From Ancylobacter vacuolatus (GTDB taxonomy: Bacteria > Pseudomonadota > Alphaproteobacteria > Rhizobiales > Xanthobacteraceae): a DNA stretch of 64,000 bases. The position numbers and the translations under genes are program-made. Positions within the stretch are counted from its first letter, which is position 1, and each line of letters starts with the position of its first letter. Positions 44,601-53,476 of the stretch are shown here, one piece after another. The notes under the pieces were generated by a model that saw only the letters and a list, made by a program, of their open reading frames with translations, did no database searches and was not told the origin of the DNA. The stretch is taken from positions 124,001 to 188,000 of the forward strand of contig NZ_JAUSUH010000006.1 of assembly GCF_030813595.1 (NCBI RefSeq), read 5' to 3'.

Positions 44601-45200
44601 TCAGGCCAGCTCGCGGCGGGCGTCTTCCAGCAGTTCCCAGACATAGGGCGCGAAGGAGCGCCAGACATCAATGTGGAACACGTCCGGAGCATGACGCACC
44701 AGCACGATTTCCGCCTTGTGGAACACGGTGCGGGTGCACATGCCGACGGGGAACGCCGCCAGCGACAGGTCCAGCGGGTTGCCCTGGTTCAGCACGAAGG
44801 CGGCCTTTTCGCCCGCCACCTCAATGCCGACGCTGCGGGCCGAGACATCGACCAGCGCGTGCGGCAGGCCTGTTGTGGCGGCCTCGATCGCGCCGAAGAG
44901 CGGGGCGGCCTCGGCATCGGGCACCAGCAGCAGCCACTCATCCGGGCCGAGCCAGAAGGCGAAGCGGCCGCCGGCGGCATTGAAGCGGCAGGCCTCGCGC
45001 GGCAGGGCGACGCCGAAGGCTTCCCCCGCCGGGCCGACCGCCGCCTCGCGGCCGCGAAACACCAGCCGGGCGGCGTCGCCGAGCGCGACAAGTCGCGCGG
45101 ATGCGACATCGCGCGCGACGGCGGCGAGCGCTGTAAGAGGGCTTGCGGTGAGAGGGTTTGCGGGGGCGAGGGGCATGGTCACGGACGGGCTCTCAACCAT
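44601..45200 (-). CDS. soxG: Sarcosine oxidase gamma subunit SoxG
   Basis: The 199-residue product resembles the folate-binding GcvT-like gamma subunit (FAFWLGPDEWLLLVPD, HALVDVSARSVGIEVAG, FHKAEIVLVRHAPDVFHIDV). It overlaps soxA by eight bases at its start, so is coupled to it. Needed for the stable heterotetramer. Confidence 0.92.
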   Translation of the reverse strand: MVESPSVTMPLAPANPLTASPLTALAAVARDVASARLVALGDAARLVFRGREAAVGPAGEAFGVALPREACRFNAAGGRFAFWLGPDEWLLLVPDAEAAPLFGAIEAATTGLPHALVDVSARSVGIEVAGEKAAFVLNQGNPLDLSLAAFPVGMCTRTVFHKAEIVLVRHAPDVFHIDVWRSFAPYVWELLEDARRELA

Positions 45201-48200
45201 TGAGGCGTTCCCCCTTGGGATCGTAGAAGACCGGCTCGACCACCTCGACCTCGATGGCGTGGGTCGGCATCGGCACCATGAGCTTCTGGCCGATACGGGC
45301 GCGCCCGCCCTTGACCATGGCCAGCGCGATGGAGCGGCCGAGAACGGCGCTGTGATAGGAGGAGGTGACGAAGCCGAGCATCGGCACCGGCACCGGGGCG
45401 GCAGGATCAGTGACGATCTGCGCGCCTTCCTCCAGCACCACCTTCGGGTCGGTGGTCTTCAGCCCGACCAGCTGCCGGCGATCCGGCGCCGACATGGCGT
45501 CGCGGGCGAGCGAGCGCTTGCCGACGAAATCCTTCTTCGCCTTGCCGACCGCCCAGCCGAGATTGGCGTCGTCCGGCGTCGCGGTGCCGTCCGTCTCCTG
45601 GCCGACGATGATGTAGCCCTTCTCGGCGCGCAGCACATGCATGGTTTCGGTACCGTAGGGGGTGATGCCGAAACGCTCGCCGGCGGCATAGACCGCTTCC
45701 CATACCGCCCGGCCATAGGCGGAGGGCACGTTGATCTCGAAGCCGAGCTCGCCGGTGAAGGAGACGCTGAACAGCCGCGTTGGCACGCCGAGAATGGTGC
45801 CCTCGCGCACGCACATATGCGGGAAGGCCTCCTTGGAGAGGTCGATGCCCTCGATCAGCGGGGCGATCACCTCGCGGGCCTTGGGACCCTGCACGGCGAT
45901 GACCGACCATTGCTCTGTCGTGGAGGTGAGCCACACATCGAGATCCGGCCATTCGGTCTGGAGGTAGTCCTCCATATGCGCCAGCACGCGCGGGGCGCCG
46001 CCCGTGGTTGTGGTGACATGGAAGCGGTCTGCCGACATGCGGCCGACGACGCCGTCATCCATCACGAAGCCGTCCTCGCGCAGCATGACGCCGTAGCGCA
46101 GCCGGCCGGGCTCCAGTTTGGCCCAGGCATTGGTGTAGATGCGGTTCATGAACTCGGCGGCATCCGGGCCGACGATCTCGATCTTGCCGAGGGTGGAGGC
46201 GTCGAACATGCCGACGCTGGCGCGCACCGCCTTGCATTCGCGGGCGACGGCGGCGTGCATGTCTTCGCCCGGACGGGGGAAGTAATGCGCGCGCTTCCAG
46301 TTGCCGACATCCTCGAAGGCCGCGCCCTGCGCGGCGGCCCAGTCGTGAATGGCGGTCTTGCGCAGCGGATCGAACACATCGCCGCGCGCCGCCCCGGCGA
46401 AGATGCCGAAGGTGGTGGGGGTGAAGGGCGGGCGGAAGGTGGTGAGCCCGATCTTCGGCACCGGCGTATCAAGCGCCTCGGACACGATGCCGAGGGTGTT
46501 CATGTTCGACGTCTTGCCCTGGTCGGTCGCCATGCCCGTGGTGGTGTAGCGCTTCACATGCTCGATCGAGCGCATGCCCTCGCGTGTGGCGAGCAGGATA
46601 TCCTTCGATGTGACGTCGTTCTGCCAGTCGACAAAGGCCTTGGCCAGCGCCGGGTTGCGCCCGTGCGGGGTGGCGCCGATGAAGCCGGCGCTGCCGAGAT
46701 CTTCCGCGTTTGCCGCGAAGGCGCGCGAGGGTGTGGCCGGGGCCGGGGTGGCGCCGCGCGCGGGGGAGGTATGGTCGCGGGCGGCGAGGGCGGCCGCCTC
46801 ACCCTGGGCATAGCCGTCTTCCAGCACGCGCTGCAGGCCATGGATGCCCCGGCAGGCGCCGGCGGAGCGCTCGCGCTCCACCGAGGTGCCGGGGAGATAG
46901 GCGCCGGCGGCGCCGTCCCAGACCAGCTTGCCGCGCGACTGCGAGAACAGGTGCACGCTCGGCGTGAAGCCGCCTGATATCAGCACGCTGTCGCAGGCAA
47001 TCGTCTCGGCGGGGCCGACCTGGCCATTCTTCACCTTGGCGAGCTGGGCGGAGGAGACCCGCAGCCGGCCCTTGGTGCCCACAAGCACGGTGGAGGGGCG
47101 CACATCGATACCCGCCGCGAGCGCCCGGGCGGGGAGTTCGCCGGAGACCTCAGTGCGCAGATCAGCGATGGCGGCGATGCTGACGCCGGCGCCCTTGAGA
47201 TCAAGCGCGGCGCGGTAGCCGGCATCGCAGGCGGTGAAGATCACCGCGCGCTCGCCGACCTTGGCGCCATAGCGGTTGGCATAAATGCGGGCGGAATCGG
47301 CCAGCAGCACGCCGGGCCGGTCATTCTCGGGGAACACCAGCGGGCGCTCCAGCGCGCCGGCGGCGAGCACCACTTCCCGAGCCCGCACCTGCCACAGCCG
47401 CTCGCGCGGCAGGGCGGCGCCGGGGGTGGCGAGATGATCGGTGACGCGCTCGGCCAGCGCGATGAGGTTGTGCGGGAAATAGCCGAAGGCAGTGGTGCGC
47501 GGCATCAGCGTGACGTTGTCGCGCGCCGCCAGATTCGCCAGCGTCGCCGCGAGCCAGCCGGCGGCGGGCTGCCCCTCGATGGTGGCCGAGACTTCCGAGA
47601 GCAGCGAGCCGCCGAGTTCCGCCTGCTCGTCGCACAGGATCACCTTTGCCCCGCTCTCGGCGGCGGCCAGCGCGGCGGCAAGGCCGGCCGGGCCGGCGCC
47701 GACCACGAGCACGTCGCAATGGGCGTGGTTCTGGGTGTAGCGGTCCGGGTCGGGCAGCTCAGGGGCGACGCCGAGCCCGGCCATGGCGCGGATCTTCGGC
47801 TCGTAGAAGCGCTTCCACGCCCCGGCCGGCCACATGAAGGTCTTGTAGTAGAAGCCCGAGGGCAGGAAGGGCGAGGCGAGGTCGTTGACCGCGCCGGCGT
47901 CAAAGGAGAGCGAGGGCCAGCGGTTCTGGCTCTGCGCCTTCAGCCCCTCATGCAGTTCCACCTGGGTGGCGCGCAGATTCGGCGCGGCGCGGGCGGCGTC
48001 GCGGGCGACATTGACCAGCGCGTTCGGCTCGTCCGAGCCGGCGGAGAGGAAGCCGCGCGGGCGGTGATATTTGAACGAGCGCCCGACGAGGTGCACGCCA
48101 TTGGCGATGAGCGCCGAGGCCAGCGTGTCGCCCTTGAAGCCCGAGAAGGTCTGGCCGTCGAAGCGGAAGGACAGTGGCGCGGCGCGATCGATGCGCCCGC

Positions 48201-48228
48201 CCGAGGCGGTGCGGAAGCGGTTGGTCAT
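45193..48228 (-). CDS. soxA: Sarcosine oxidase alpha subunit SoxA
   Basis: The 1011-residue product has an N-terminal ferredoxin-like domain (FSGFKGDTLASALIANGVHLVG shortened), an NAD-binding domain (VVGAGPAGLAAALAAAESG), and a C-terminal GcvT-like folate domain from about residue 620 (ASTLGKIEIVGPDAAEFMNR; YRVLRAEKGYIIVGQETDG in part). With SoxB, D and G it oxidises sarcosine to glycine, yielding 5,10-methylene-tetrahydrofolate and peroxide. Full length. Confidence 0.96.
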   Translation of the reverse strand: MTNRFRTASGGRIDRAAPLSFRFDGQTFSGFKGDTLASALIANGVHLVGRSFKYHRPRGFLSAGSDEPNALVNVARDAARAAPNLRATQVELHEGLKAQSQNRWPSLSFDAGAVNDLASPFLPSGFYYKTFMWPAGAWKRFYEPKIRAMAGLGVAPELPDPDRYTQNHAHCDVLVVGAGPAGLAAALAAAESGAKVILCDEQAELGGSLLSEVSATIEGQPAAGWLAATLANLAARDNVTLMPRTTAFGYFPHNLIALAERVTDHLATPGAALPRERLWQVRAREVVLAAGALERPLVFPENDRPGVLLADSARIYANRYGAKVGERAVIFTACDAGYRAALDLKGAGVSIAAIADLRTEVSGELPARALAAGIDVRPSTVLVGTKGRLRVSSAQLAKVKNGQVGPAETIACDSVLISGGFTPSVHLFSQSRGKLVWDGAAGAYLPGTSVERERSAGACRGIHGLQRVLEDGYAQGEAAALAARDHTSPARGATPAPATPSRAFAANAEDLGSAGFIGATPHGRNPALAKAFVDWQNDVTSKDILLATREGMRSIEHVKRYTTTGMATDQGKTSNMNTLGIVSEALDTPVPKIGLTTFRPPFTPTTFGIFAGAARGDVFDPLRKTAIHDWAAAQGAAFEDVGNWKRAHYFPRPGEDMHAAVARECKAVRASVGMFDASTLGKIEIVGPDAAEFMNRIYTNAWAKLEPGRLRYGVMLREDGFVMDDGVVGRMSADRFHVTTTTGGAPRVLAHMEDYLQTEWPDLDVWLTSTTEQWSVIAVQGPKAREVIAPLIEGIDLSKEAFPHMCVREGTILGVPTRLFSVSFTGELGFEINVPSAYGRAVWEAVYAAGERFGITPYGTETMHVLRAEKGYIIVGQETDGTATPDDANLGWAVGKAKKDFVGKRSLARDAMSAPDRRQLVGLKTTDPKVVLEEGAQIVTDPAAPVPVPMLGFVTSSYHSAVLGRSIALAMVKGGRARIGQKLMVPMPTHAIEVEVVEPVFYDPKGERLNG

Positions 48229-48251
48229 GTCGCGGACCCTCGGGCGGTGTC

Positions 48252-48360
48252 CACCTCTCCCCGGCGGGGAGAGGTCGCCGCGCAGCGGCGGGTGAGGGGG
48301 AAGGCGGCGGCAGCGAAGAGAAGGCCCTTCACCCCGGCCCTCTCCCCGACGGGGAGAGGG
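48252..48360. repeat. CTCTCCCCG palindromes in the soxA-soxD gap
   Basis: CCTCTCCCCGGCGGGGAGAGG at about 48254 with a GCCGCGCAGCGGC hairpin next to it, and CTCTCCCCGACGGGGAGAG at 48340. They split what is normally a tightly packed operon by 151 bases. Confidence 0.75.
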
Positions 48361-48379
48361 GGAAGGAGATGGAAACGGC

Positions 48380-48670
48380 TCATGACCCGCTCCCCTCGAC
48401 GTCCGGGCGCGGCTCGCCGGCCTTGTAGGTGGTGACGAAGAAGTCGCTCACCGTGTCGCGCAGCGCGTTGAAATAGCGGCCGCAGCCATGGATGTGGCGC
48501 CAGCGCTCGGCGTGCAGGCCCTTGGGATTGGTGCGGTTGTAGAGGAAATCCGCCCATTCCTGGTCGGTGAGGGCGGAGGGGTCGGCCGGGCGGGCGATAT
48601 GCGCCTCGCCGCCATAGCGGAATTCGACTTCCGGCCGGGCGCCGCACCAGGGGCAGGTGATGATGAGCAT
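48380..48670 (-). CDS. soxD: Sarcosine oxidase delta subunit SoxD
   Basis: The 96-residue zinc-binding subunit has ligands C6 and C9 (TCPWCG) and H59 and C63 (RHIHGCGRYFNALRDTV). DQEWADFLYNRTNPKGLHAE is the typical middle part. Small size is normal. Confidence 0.95.
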   Translation of the reverse strand: MLIITCPWCGARPEVEFRYGGEAHIARPADPSALTDQEWADFLYNRTNPKGLHAERWRHIHGCGRYFNALRDTVSDFFVTTYKAGEPRPDVEGSGS

Positions 48671-48698
48671 GGCTCAGATCCTCAGCGCGCGTGAGCGA

Positions 48699-48808
48699 GC
48701 ATCCTTCGAGGCCGCCTGCGGCGGCACCTCAGGATGATGTTGTTCGGAAAGACAGAGAGCGCCGTCATCCTGAGGCGCCCGGCGGCACGCCGGGCCTCGA
48801 AGGATGGT
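48699..48808. repeat. Inverted pair of CATCCTTCGAGG elements in the soxB-soxD gap
   Basis: CATCCTTCGAGG...CCTCAGGATGA at 48700-48738 and its inverted partner CATCCTGAGG...CCTCGAAGGATG at 48767-48806, separated by about 28 bases. They can pair with each other into a long stem inside the sox message. Confidence 0.75.
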
Positions 48809-48837
48809 CGCGGGCGAGGGTGTCATCGCGGCCCCCC

Positions 48838-50088
48838 TCAATGCGCGACGGCGGCGGCGGCCGCTTCGTCGATCAGGAAACCATCGCGGAAACGCTCCAG
48901 CGTGAAGGGCGCGTTGATGGCGTGCGGGGCGTCCTTCGCAATGGTGTGGGCGAAGACATGGCCCGAGCCCGGGGTCGCCTTGAAGCCGCCGGTGCCCCAG
49001 CCGCAATTCACATAGAGGCCCGGCACCGGGGTTTTCGCGATGATCGGCGAGCGGTCGGGCGTCACGTCCACGATGCCGCCCCAGTTGCGCAGCATGCGCA
49101 GGCGCCGGAACTGCGGCACCAGCTCGCAGATGGCGTCCAGCGTGTGCGAGGCGATGTGCAGCGCGCCGCGCTGGGAATAGGAGGTGTAGGCGTCGGTGCC
49201 GGCGCCGATCACCATCTCGCCCTTGTCGGATTGCGAGATATAGGCGTGGATGGTGTTGCTCATGACAACGGTGGGGAAGGCGGGCTTCACCGGCTCGGAC
49301 ACCAGCGCCTGCAGCGGATAGCTCTCCAGCGGCATGCGCAGCCCGGCCATCGCCATGACGACGCTGGTGTGGCCGGCGGCGGACACGCCAACCTTCTTCG
49401 CCCGGATGAAGCCGCGCGAGGTTTCCACCCCTTCCACCGCGCCGGCGGCGTTGCGGCGGATGCCGGTGACTTCACAGTTCTGGATGATGTCGACGCCGCG
49501 CGAATCCGCCGCGCGGGCATAGCCCCAGGCCACCGCGTCGTGGCGGGCGGTGCCGCCACGCCGCTGCAGCGCGCCGCCGATGATGGGATAGCGCATGCTC
49601 TTGATGTTGAGCGGCGGGCAGAATTCCTTCACCTGCTCGGCATTCAGCCATTCATTGTCGACGCCGTTCAGACGGTTGGCGTGGACATGGCGCTTGAAGC
49701 TGATCTCGTCATGATGATTGTGCGCCAGCATGAGCACGCCGCGCGCCGAATACATCACGTTGTAGTTGAGGTCCTGCGACAGGCCCTCCCACAGCTTCAC
49801 GGCGTGTTCGTACAGCGCGGCGCTTTCGTCGAAGAGGTAGTTCGAGCGCACGATGGTGGTGTTGCGCCCGGTATTGCCGCCGCCGAGCCAGCCGCGCTCG
49901 ATCACCGCGACATTGGCGATGCCGTGTTCCTTGGCGAGGTAATAGGCCGCCGCCAGCCCATGCCCGCCGGCGCCGACGATGATGACATCGTATTCGGCCT
50001 TCGGCTCGGGATTGCGCCACTGGGGCTGCCAGCTCTTGTGGCCGCCAAAGGCGCGGCGGAACAGCTCGAAGCCGGAGAATTTCTGCAC
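48838..50088 (-). CDS. soxB: Sarcosine oxidase beta subunit SoxB
   Basis: The 416-residue FAD/FMN subunit has [18 protein letters not shown] at its start, then [19 protein letters not shown], and ends with [20 protein letters not shown]. The frame is open to 50571, but GTG at 50088 follows GGAGG with five bases between, gives the family's exact length, and is chosen. It is first in soxB-soxD-soxA-soxG. Confidence 0.94.
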   Translation of the reverse strand: MQKFSGFELFRRAFGGHKSWQPQWRNPEPKAEYDVIIVGAGGHGLAAAYYLAKEHGIANVAVIERGWLGGGNTGRNTTIVRSNYLFDESAALYEHAVKLWEGLSQDLNYNVMYSARGVLMLAHNHHDEISFKRHVHANRLNGVDNEWLNAEQVKEFCPPLNIKSMRYPIIGGALQRRGGTARHDAVAWGYARAADSRGVDIIQNCEVTGIRRNAAGAVEGVETSRGFIRAKKVGVSAAGHTSVVMAMAGLRMPLESYPLQALVSEPVKPAFPTVVMSNTIHAYISQSDKGEMVIGAGTDAYTSYSQRGALHIASHTLDAICELVPQFRRLRMLRNWGGIVDVTPDRSPIIAKTPVPGLYVNCGWGTGGFKATPGSGHVFAHTIAKDAPHAINAPFTLERFRDGFLIDEAAAAAVAH

Positions 50089-50205
50089 ATTCGCCTCCGA
50101 CGGAAAATAGACGCCTGCGGTGCGCGGACCGCCGTGAACCTGAGACGCATCGTTGCGCGGCGCCCGGTGCAAGGCGAGCATTGTTTCGGCGCTGGCGTTG
50201 AACAG

Positions 50206-50225
50206 ATGCGACATTGGATGCGACA
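50206..50225 (-). promoter_or_regulatory. ATGTCGCAT direct repeats upstream of soxB
   Basis: Read toward soxB: TGTCGCATCCAA then TGTCGCATCTGT, 12 bases apart, 118-137 bases before the GTG start. The first copy matches the gbcA half-site TGTCGCNTCCA. Confidence 0.5.
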
Positions 50226-50350
50226 TCGCCGCGTGCGAGCCGAAGCCCCCCGCAGCGTTCACGCGCTGGTGATGGGCGTAGAGCGGGTTTCCTTGCGGAA
50301 GCCATGATCGCTCCCTACCTCCCAGCGCAGACAGCAACACGGGATGCACC

Positions 50351-51190
50351 ATGTTCAACAGCGGTAGTTTCGACGCCAAGCGGCTGCTCGACCAGTTCCT
50401 CACGCCGCAGGCGGGCACGCAGGGCGGTGTTCCCGCGACGCAGAACCCGCTGGGTGGACTGCTCGGCGGGCTGACGGGCGGCCTTTCCGGCCTCACCGGC
50501 AGCGCCAACGCCCAGCCCCCCGGCGCGGGCGCAGCCTCGTCCGGCGCGGGCGACCTGATGGGACGGGCCAAGGACTATCTCGGCAACAATGGCGGCTCGC
50601 TCGCCTCGGGCGCGGCGGCCGGCGCGCTGGTGTCGCTGGTGCTCGGCAGCAAGGGCGGGCGCAAAATGGCCGGCAGCGCCATGAAGCTCGGCGGCCTCGC
50701 CCTGGTCGGCACGCTCGCCTACAAGGCCTACCAGAACTACCAGCAGGGCCAGCAGCCACAGCAGACGGCGGCCGAGCCGGTGCCGACGCAGCTTCCCCCG
50801 GCGCAGTCGCCCTTCCACCCGGCGCAGGCCGAGCGCAGCCATTTCGATGTGACGCTGCTGCGCACCATGATCGCCGCCTCGCTCGCCGACGGCCATGTCG
50901 ACGAGGCTGAGCGCGCCGCCATCTCCACCAAGCTGGGCGGGTCCCAGCTCGACGAGGCCGAGCGGTTCCTTACGGCGGAGCTTGGGGCGCCAGCGACGCC
51001 CGAGGCGCTGGCCGGCGCGGCCTCCTCGCCGGAGCAGGGGGCGGAAATCTACATGACCGCGCTGCTCGCCATTGACGCCGACACCACCTCGGAGCGGGTG
51101 TTTCTCGCCCGGCTGGCGACGGCGCTGAAGCTCGACCCGGCGCTGGTGCCGCATCTGGAAGCCAGCGCCCGCGCCGCCCGCATGGGCTGA
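50351..51190 (+). CDS. TerB/DUF533 family protein
   Basis: The 279-residue product starts [17 protein letters not shown], has a Gly/Ala-rich first half with a hydrophobic stretch ([20 protein letters not shown]), and a helical TerB-like C-terminal half ([20 protein letters not shown], shortened; [16 protein letters not shown]). This matches DUF533 (YebE-like) inner-membrane proteins. Despite the 'tellurite resistance' label of the TerB fold, no ter genes are present and the role is unknown. Divergent from soxB. Confidence 0.87.
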   Translation: MFNSGSFDAKRLLDQFLTPQAGTQGGVPATQNPLGGLLGGLTGGLSGLTGSANAQPPGAGAASSGAGDLMGRAKDYLGNNGGSLASGAAAGALVSLVLGSKGGRKMAGSAMKLGGLALVGTLAYKAYQNYQQGQQPQQTAAEPVPTQLPPAQSPFHPAQAERSHFDVTLLRTMIAASLADGHVDEAERAAISTKLGGSQLDEAERFLTAELGAPATPEALAGAASSPEQGAEIYMTALLAIDADTTSERVFLARLATALKLDPALVPHLEASARAARMG

Positions 51191-51212
51191 GGCGGCGGTT
51201 GGCCGAGGCCCC

Positions 51213-51306
51213 GTCATCCCGGCTGCCGCCGTAGGCGGAGAGCCGGGATCGCGCGCCGGAATGGGTTAGCGATCCCGGACAGGGCCTGCGGCCCGTCCGG
51301 GATGAC
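51213..51306. repeat. Composite double-hairpin repeat, copy 3
   Basis: GTCATCCCGG, hairpin, CCGGGATCGC, 20-base spacer, GATCCCGGACAGGGCCTGCGG and CCGGGATGAC. It lies 23 bases after the TerB-like gene stop. Confidence 0.85.
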
Positions 51307-51316
51307 GCTGGGGGGC

Positions 51317-51411
51317 GGCAGAACCTGCGGTTGGCCTGAGGCAGGACCAAGGGGTCCGCCTGAGGCAAAGCCTTTCGGGCTTGCCTGACGGCAGAACCTT
51401 CGGTTTGCCGG
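51317..51411 (+). repeat. Four tandem mini-hairpins with co-varying stems
   Basis: Each unit reads GGC-A-stem-loop-stem-GCC-TGA. The inner stems are GAACC/GGTTG, GGACC/GGTCC, AAGCC/GGCTT and GAACC/GGTTT with loops of three to five bases (TGC, AAGG, TTTCG, TTC). Units start at 51317, 51340, 51364 and 51390. The stems change on both sides together, so the fold, not the sequence, seems kept. No coding frame explains it. The rest of the 328-base gap (51412-51518) holds only the promoter region of the barrel gene. Confidence 0.8.
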
Positions 51412-51518
51412 AGGTAATCAAGGTTAAGCGTTAAGGTTAAGCCCCTCTTAATCACTCGCGGGCACAGTGCAGCCGTCGAAGAGCGCCGGGAATCTCCCGG
51501 CTCATCCGGGATGGTTGC

Positions 51519-52217
51519 ATGCGTGATTTCGGGGCGTTGAGGCGTGGGGCGGGCCTGCGCGGGAAAAGCCGGCTGCTGGCGGCGGCGCTGGCCGTGATGC
51601 TGCTCGGCGCCGGCGGCGTGGCGCGGGCGGCGGACCCGATCGACGCCAAGGGCGCCGACGACCTGTTTGCCGACGATTTGCTGGCTCTCGCGCCTGAGAT
51701 CGAGGAATCCCGCTTCTGGTATCTGCGCGGCGATATCGGCTACGTCTTCAATGGCGCGGCCGATACCGGGGGGGCGGGCCATCTGCCTCTCGACGATGCC
51801 GGCGTGTTCGGCCTCGGTGTCGGCGCGCGGCTCAGCGATCTGGTGCGGGTCGACCTCACGGCCGATTACCGCAGCCCGGCGGATTTTTCCGCGCGCGGGT
51901 GGCGCGGCGAAGCTAGCGCGACCACGCTTCTGGCCAATCTCTATCTCGATCTCGGCACCTGGCACGGGCTCACCCCCTATGTCGGGGCGGGCCTTGGCGC
52001 CAGCCATCTCGCGCTCTCGGGTGTTGCCGATGCCGAGGGCTGGGGCCTCGCCTGGGCGTTGATGGCCGGCGGCACGGTGACGCTGGCGCCAAACTGGCAG
52101 CTCGATCTCGGCTATCGCTATCTCAGCATCGAAAATGCCGACCTGGGCGGCGTGCTGTCGGGCATCAGCCAGGCGGCGCATGAGGTGCGGCTCGGCGTGC
52201 GCTACCTGTTCGACTGA
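51519..52217 (+). CDS. Outer-membrane beta-barrel protein
   Basis: The 232-residue product has a signal peptide (LLAAALAVMLLGAGGVARA then ADP) and a mature domain of alternating strands (YLRGDIGYVFNG, VFGLGVGARLSDLVRVDLTADY shortened, LTPYVGAGLGASH, WQLDLGYRYLSIEN), ending HEVRLGVRYLFD. This is the small porin/Omp25-like barrel type common in Rhizobiales. No specific ligand. Confidence 0.88.
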   Translation: MRDFGALRRGAGLRGKSRLLAAALAVMLLGAGGVARAADPIDAKGADDLFADDLLALAPEIEESRFWYLRGDIGYVFNGAADTGGAGHLPLDDAGVFGLGVGARLSDLVRVDLTADYRSPADFSARGWRGEASATTLLANLYLDLGTWHGLTPYVGAGLGASHLALSGVADAEGWGLAWALMAGGTVTLAPNWQLDLGYRYLSIENADLGGVLSGISQAAHEVRLGVRYLFD

Positions 52218-52242
52218 GGCGGGTCGTCAGAAACTCACGCCG

Positions 52243-52737
52243 TCAGAAATTCTCGTCGGGATAGACGCCCCAGAGCCGGGCCTGCTGCACGAAACCGTCG
52301 AGGCCGTGGCCGGTCACCTCCACCGCGCACCACCCGCCCGTGCAGCTTTTCGGGCGCACCAGCACATTGGCCGCGAGATAAGCGCGAATGGCCGCCTCCG
52401 TGTCGGGAGCGGCGCGCAGGGCGACATTGTGACCGTCGCGCGTGCGGATCGACGCCGCCCGGCGCACCGTAAGCAGCGCGCTGTGCACCCAGCCGACATC
52501 GCCGGTATTGTCACGGATGCGGCGCCAGTTGCCGAAACGGTTGACCACCTCGACCGGCCAGCCGCGCTGATGGAACACCCAGTGCACGCGATAGGCGACG
52601 CCCGGTCCGACGCGCACATTCGTCACCCCGTTTCTCAGCGTGGCGAAATAGGGAAGCGCGCGCTCGGCGAGCACCGGACCGCCGGACAGAAACAGGGTCG
52701 CGAGGACGAAAAGCGCCGTGGCCCCCTTCTTCCTCAC
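52243..52737 (-). CDS. Exported SH3-domain protein
   Basis: The 164-residue product has a signal peptide (KGATALFVLATLFLSGGPVLA) and two bacterial SH3-like domains, about residues 35-90 (VTNVRVGPGVAYRVHWVF, WRRIRDNTGDVGWVHSALL) and 95-160. Such proteins often bind peptidoglycan. It converges with the barrel gene. Confidence 0.88.
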   Translation of the reverse strand: MRKKGATALFVLATLFLSGGPVLAERALPYFATLRNGVTNVRVGPGVAYRVHWVFHQRGWPVEVVNRFGNWRRIRDNTGDVGWVHSALLTVRRAASIRTRDGHNVALRAAPDTEAAIRAYLAANVLVRPKSCTGGWCAVEVTGHGLDGFVQQARLWGVYPDENF

Positions 52738-52778
52738 GCTCCTGCTCCCTGTTTGTCCCTGTCGCGCCGGTCCGCCTT

Positions 52779-53282
52779 TCAGCGGCAGCCCGAGAGGATG
52801 CGGTTGGTGGCGGCGGTGACGCCGTTGAGCGAGAACACGTAGCTCGTGTCGTTGCCGCGCGCCGAGGTGGCGCTGATGTTCATCTGGCTGCCGCCGCGCA
52901 GCGCTTCGAGAAAGGCCGGCTCGCGCTCGGCCCGGCGCAGCCAGGCGCTGCTGCCTTCAGTCATCAGCGTAAACTTGTCGTCGCCGATGCTGGCGACCAC
53001 CTGCGAGCCGCTGGCGAAAGTGTAGCCGGTCTGGAAACTCACCTCGGTGCGCTGCGCGGTGTCGGGCAGGGCGGTAACGAAGAACGTCACGTCGCCATGG
53101 GCGAGCCGCTCCGGCAAGGCCGAGGTCGGCGTGCTGATCGTGTAGCATTGCGACTTGCCGTTAGCGTTGAAGCGCCAGGCGCTCCAGTCCTTGTACTCGC
53201 CCATTGCTGTCGGCTTTGATGCCATGGCGGCTGTGCTGGCAAGGAACATCACACTCAGTGCGATGGCGGTCCGTCCAATCAT
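52779..53282 (-). CDS. IalB-like exported protein
   Basis: The 167-residue product has a signal peptide (TAIALSVMFLASTAAMA) and the invasion-associated locus B domain (YKDWSAWRFNANGKSQCYTI, shortened; FMTEGS-like LMTEGSSAWLRRAERE). Cys residues near both ends may form a disulfide. The family is widespread in free-living alphaproteobacteria, so a role in invasion should not be assumed. Confidence 0.87.
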   Translation of the reverse strand: MIGRTAIALSVMFLASTAAMASKPTAMGEYKDWSAWRFNANGKSQCYTISTPTSALPERLAHGDVTFFVTALPDTAQRTEVSFQTGYTFASGSQVVASIGDDKFTLMTEGSSAWLRRAEREPAFLEALRGGSQMNISATSARGNDTSYVFSLNGVTAATNRILSGCR

Positions 53283-53476
53283 CGGGGGAAGCCTCCTCTC
53301 GTCTGTGGTTCAGCGCAGGAGACTTGTCGGTCGACGTTAAGACCGCGTTAAGGCGCGGGGCCGGAACGCGATCACAATGTGGACAGGCGGGCGGTTCGGC
53401 GACGGCTTCGCGGCATTCCGCGCCAGCAAGAACGGGCGGCGAAAGGGGCCGCCCGTCTGCTGTGGGGGCTGGCAGA

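Noticed and set aside
43440-46977. Long plus-strand frames of 587 and 753 residues
   Set aside because: They are antisense to sdaA, soxG and soxA, each of which has full conserved motifs; the plus-strand products are composition artefacts.
50351-51190. A true tellurite-resistance gene
   Set aside because: Only the TerB/DUF533 fold is present, without terC, terD or terZ genes nearby; the resistance label would be over-annotation.
51317-51411. A CRISPR array
   Set aside because: The repeating units are only 23-26 bases, have no constant repeat and unique spacer pattern, and no cas genes are present. They are tandem hairpins.
52779-53282. A virulence (invasion) factor
   Set aside because: IalB-like proteins are common in non-pathogenic alphaproteobacteria, and nothing nearby suggests host invasion.
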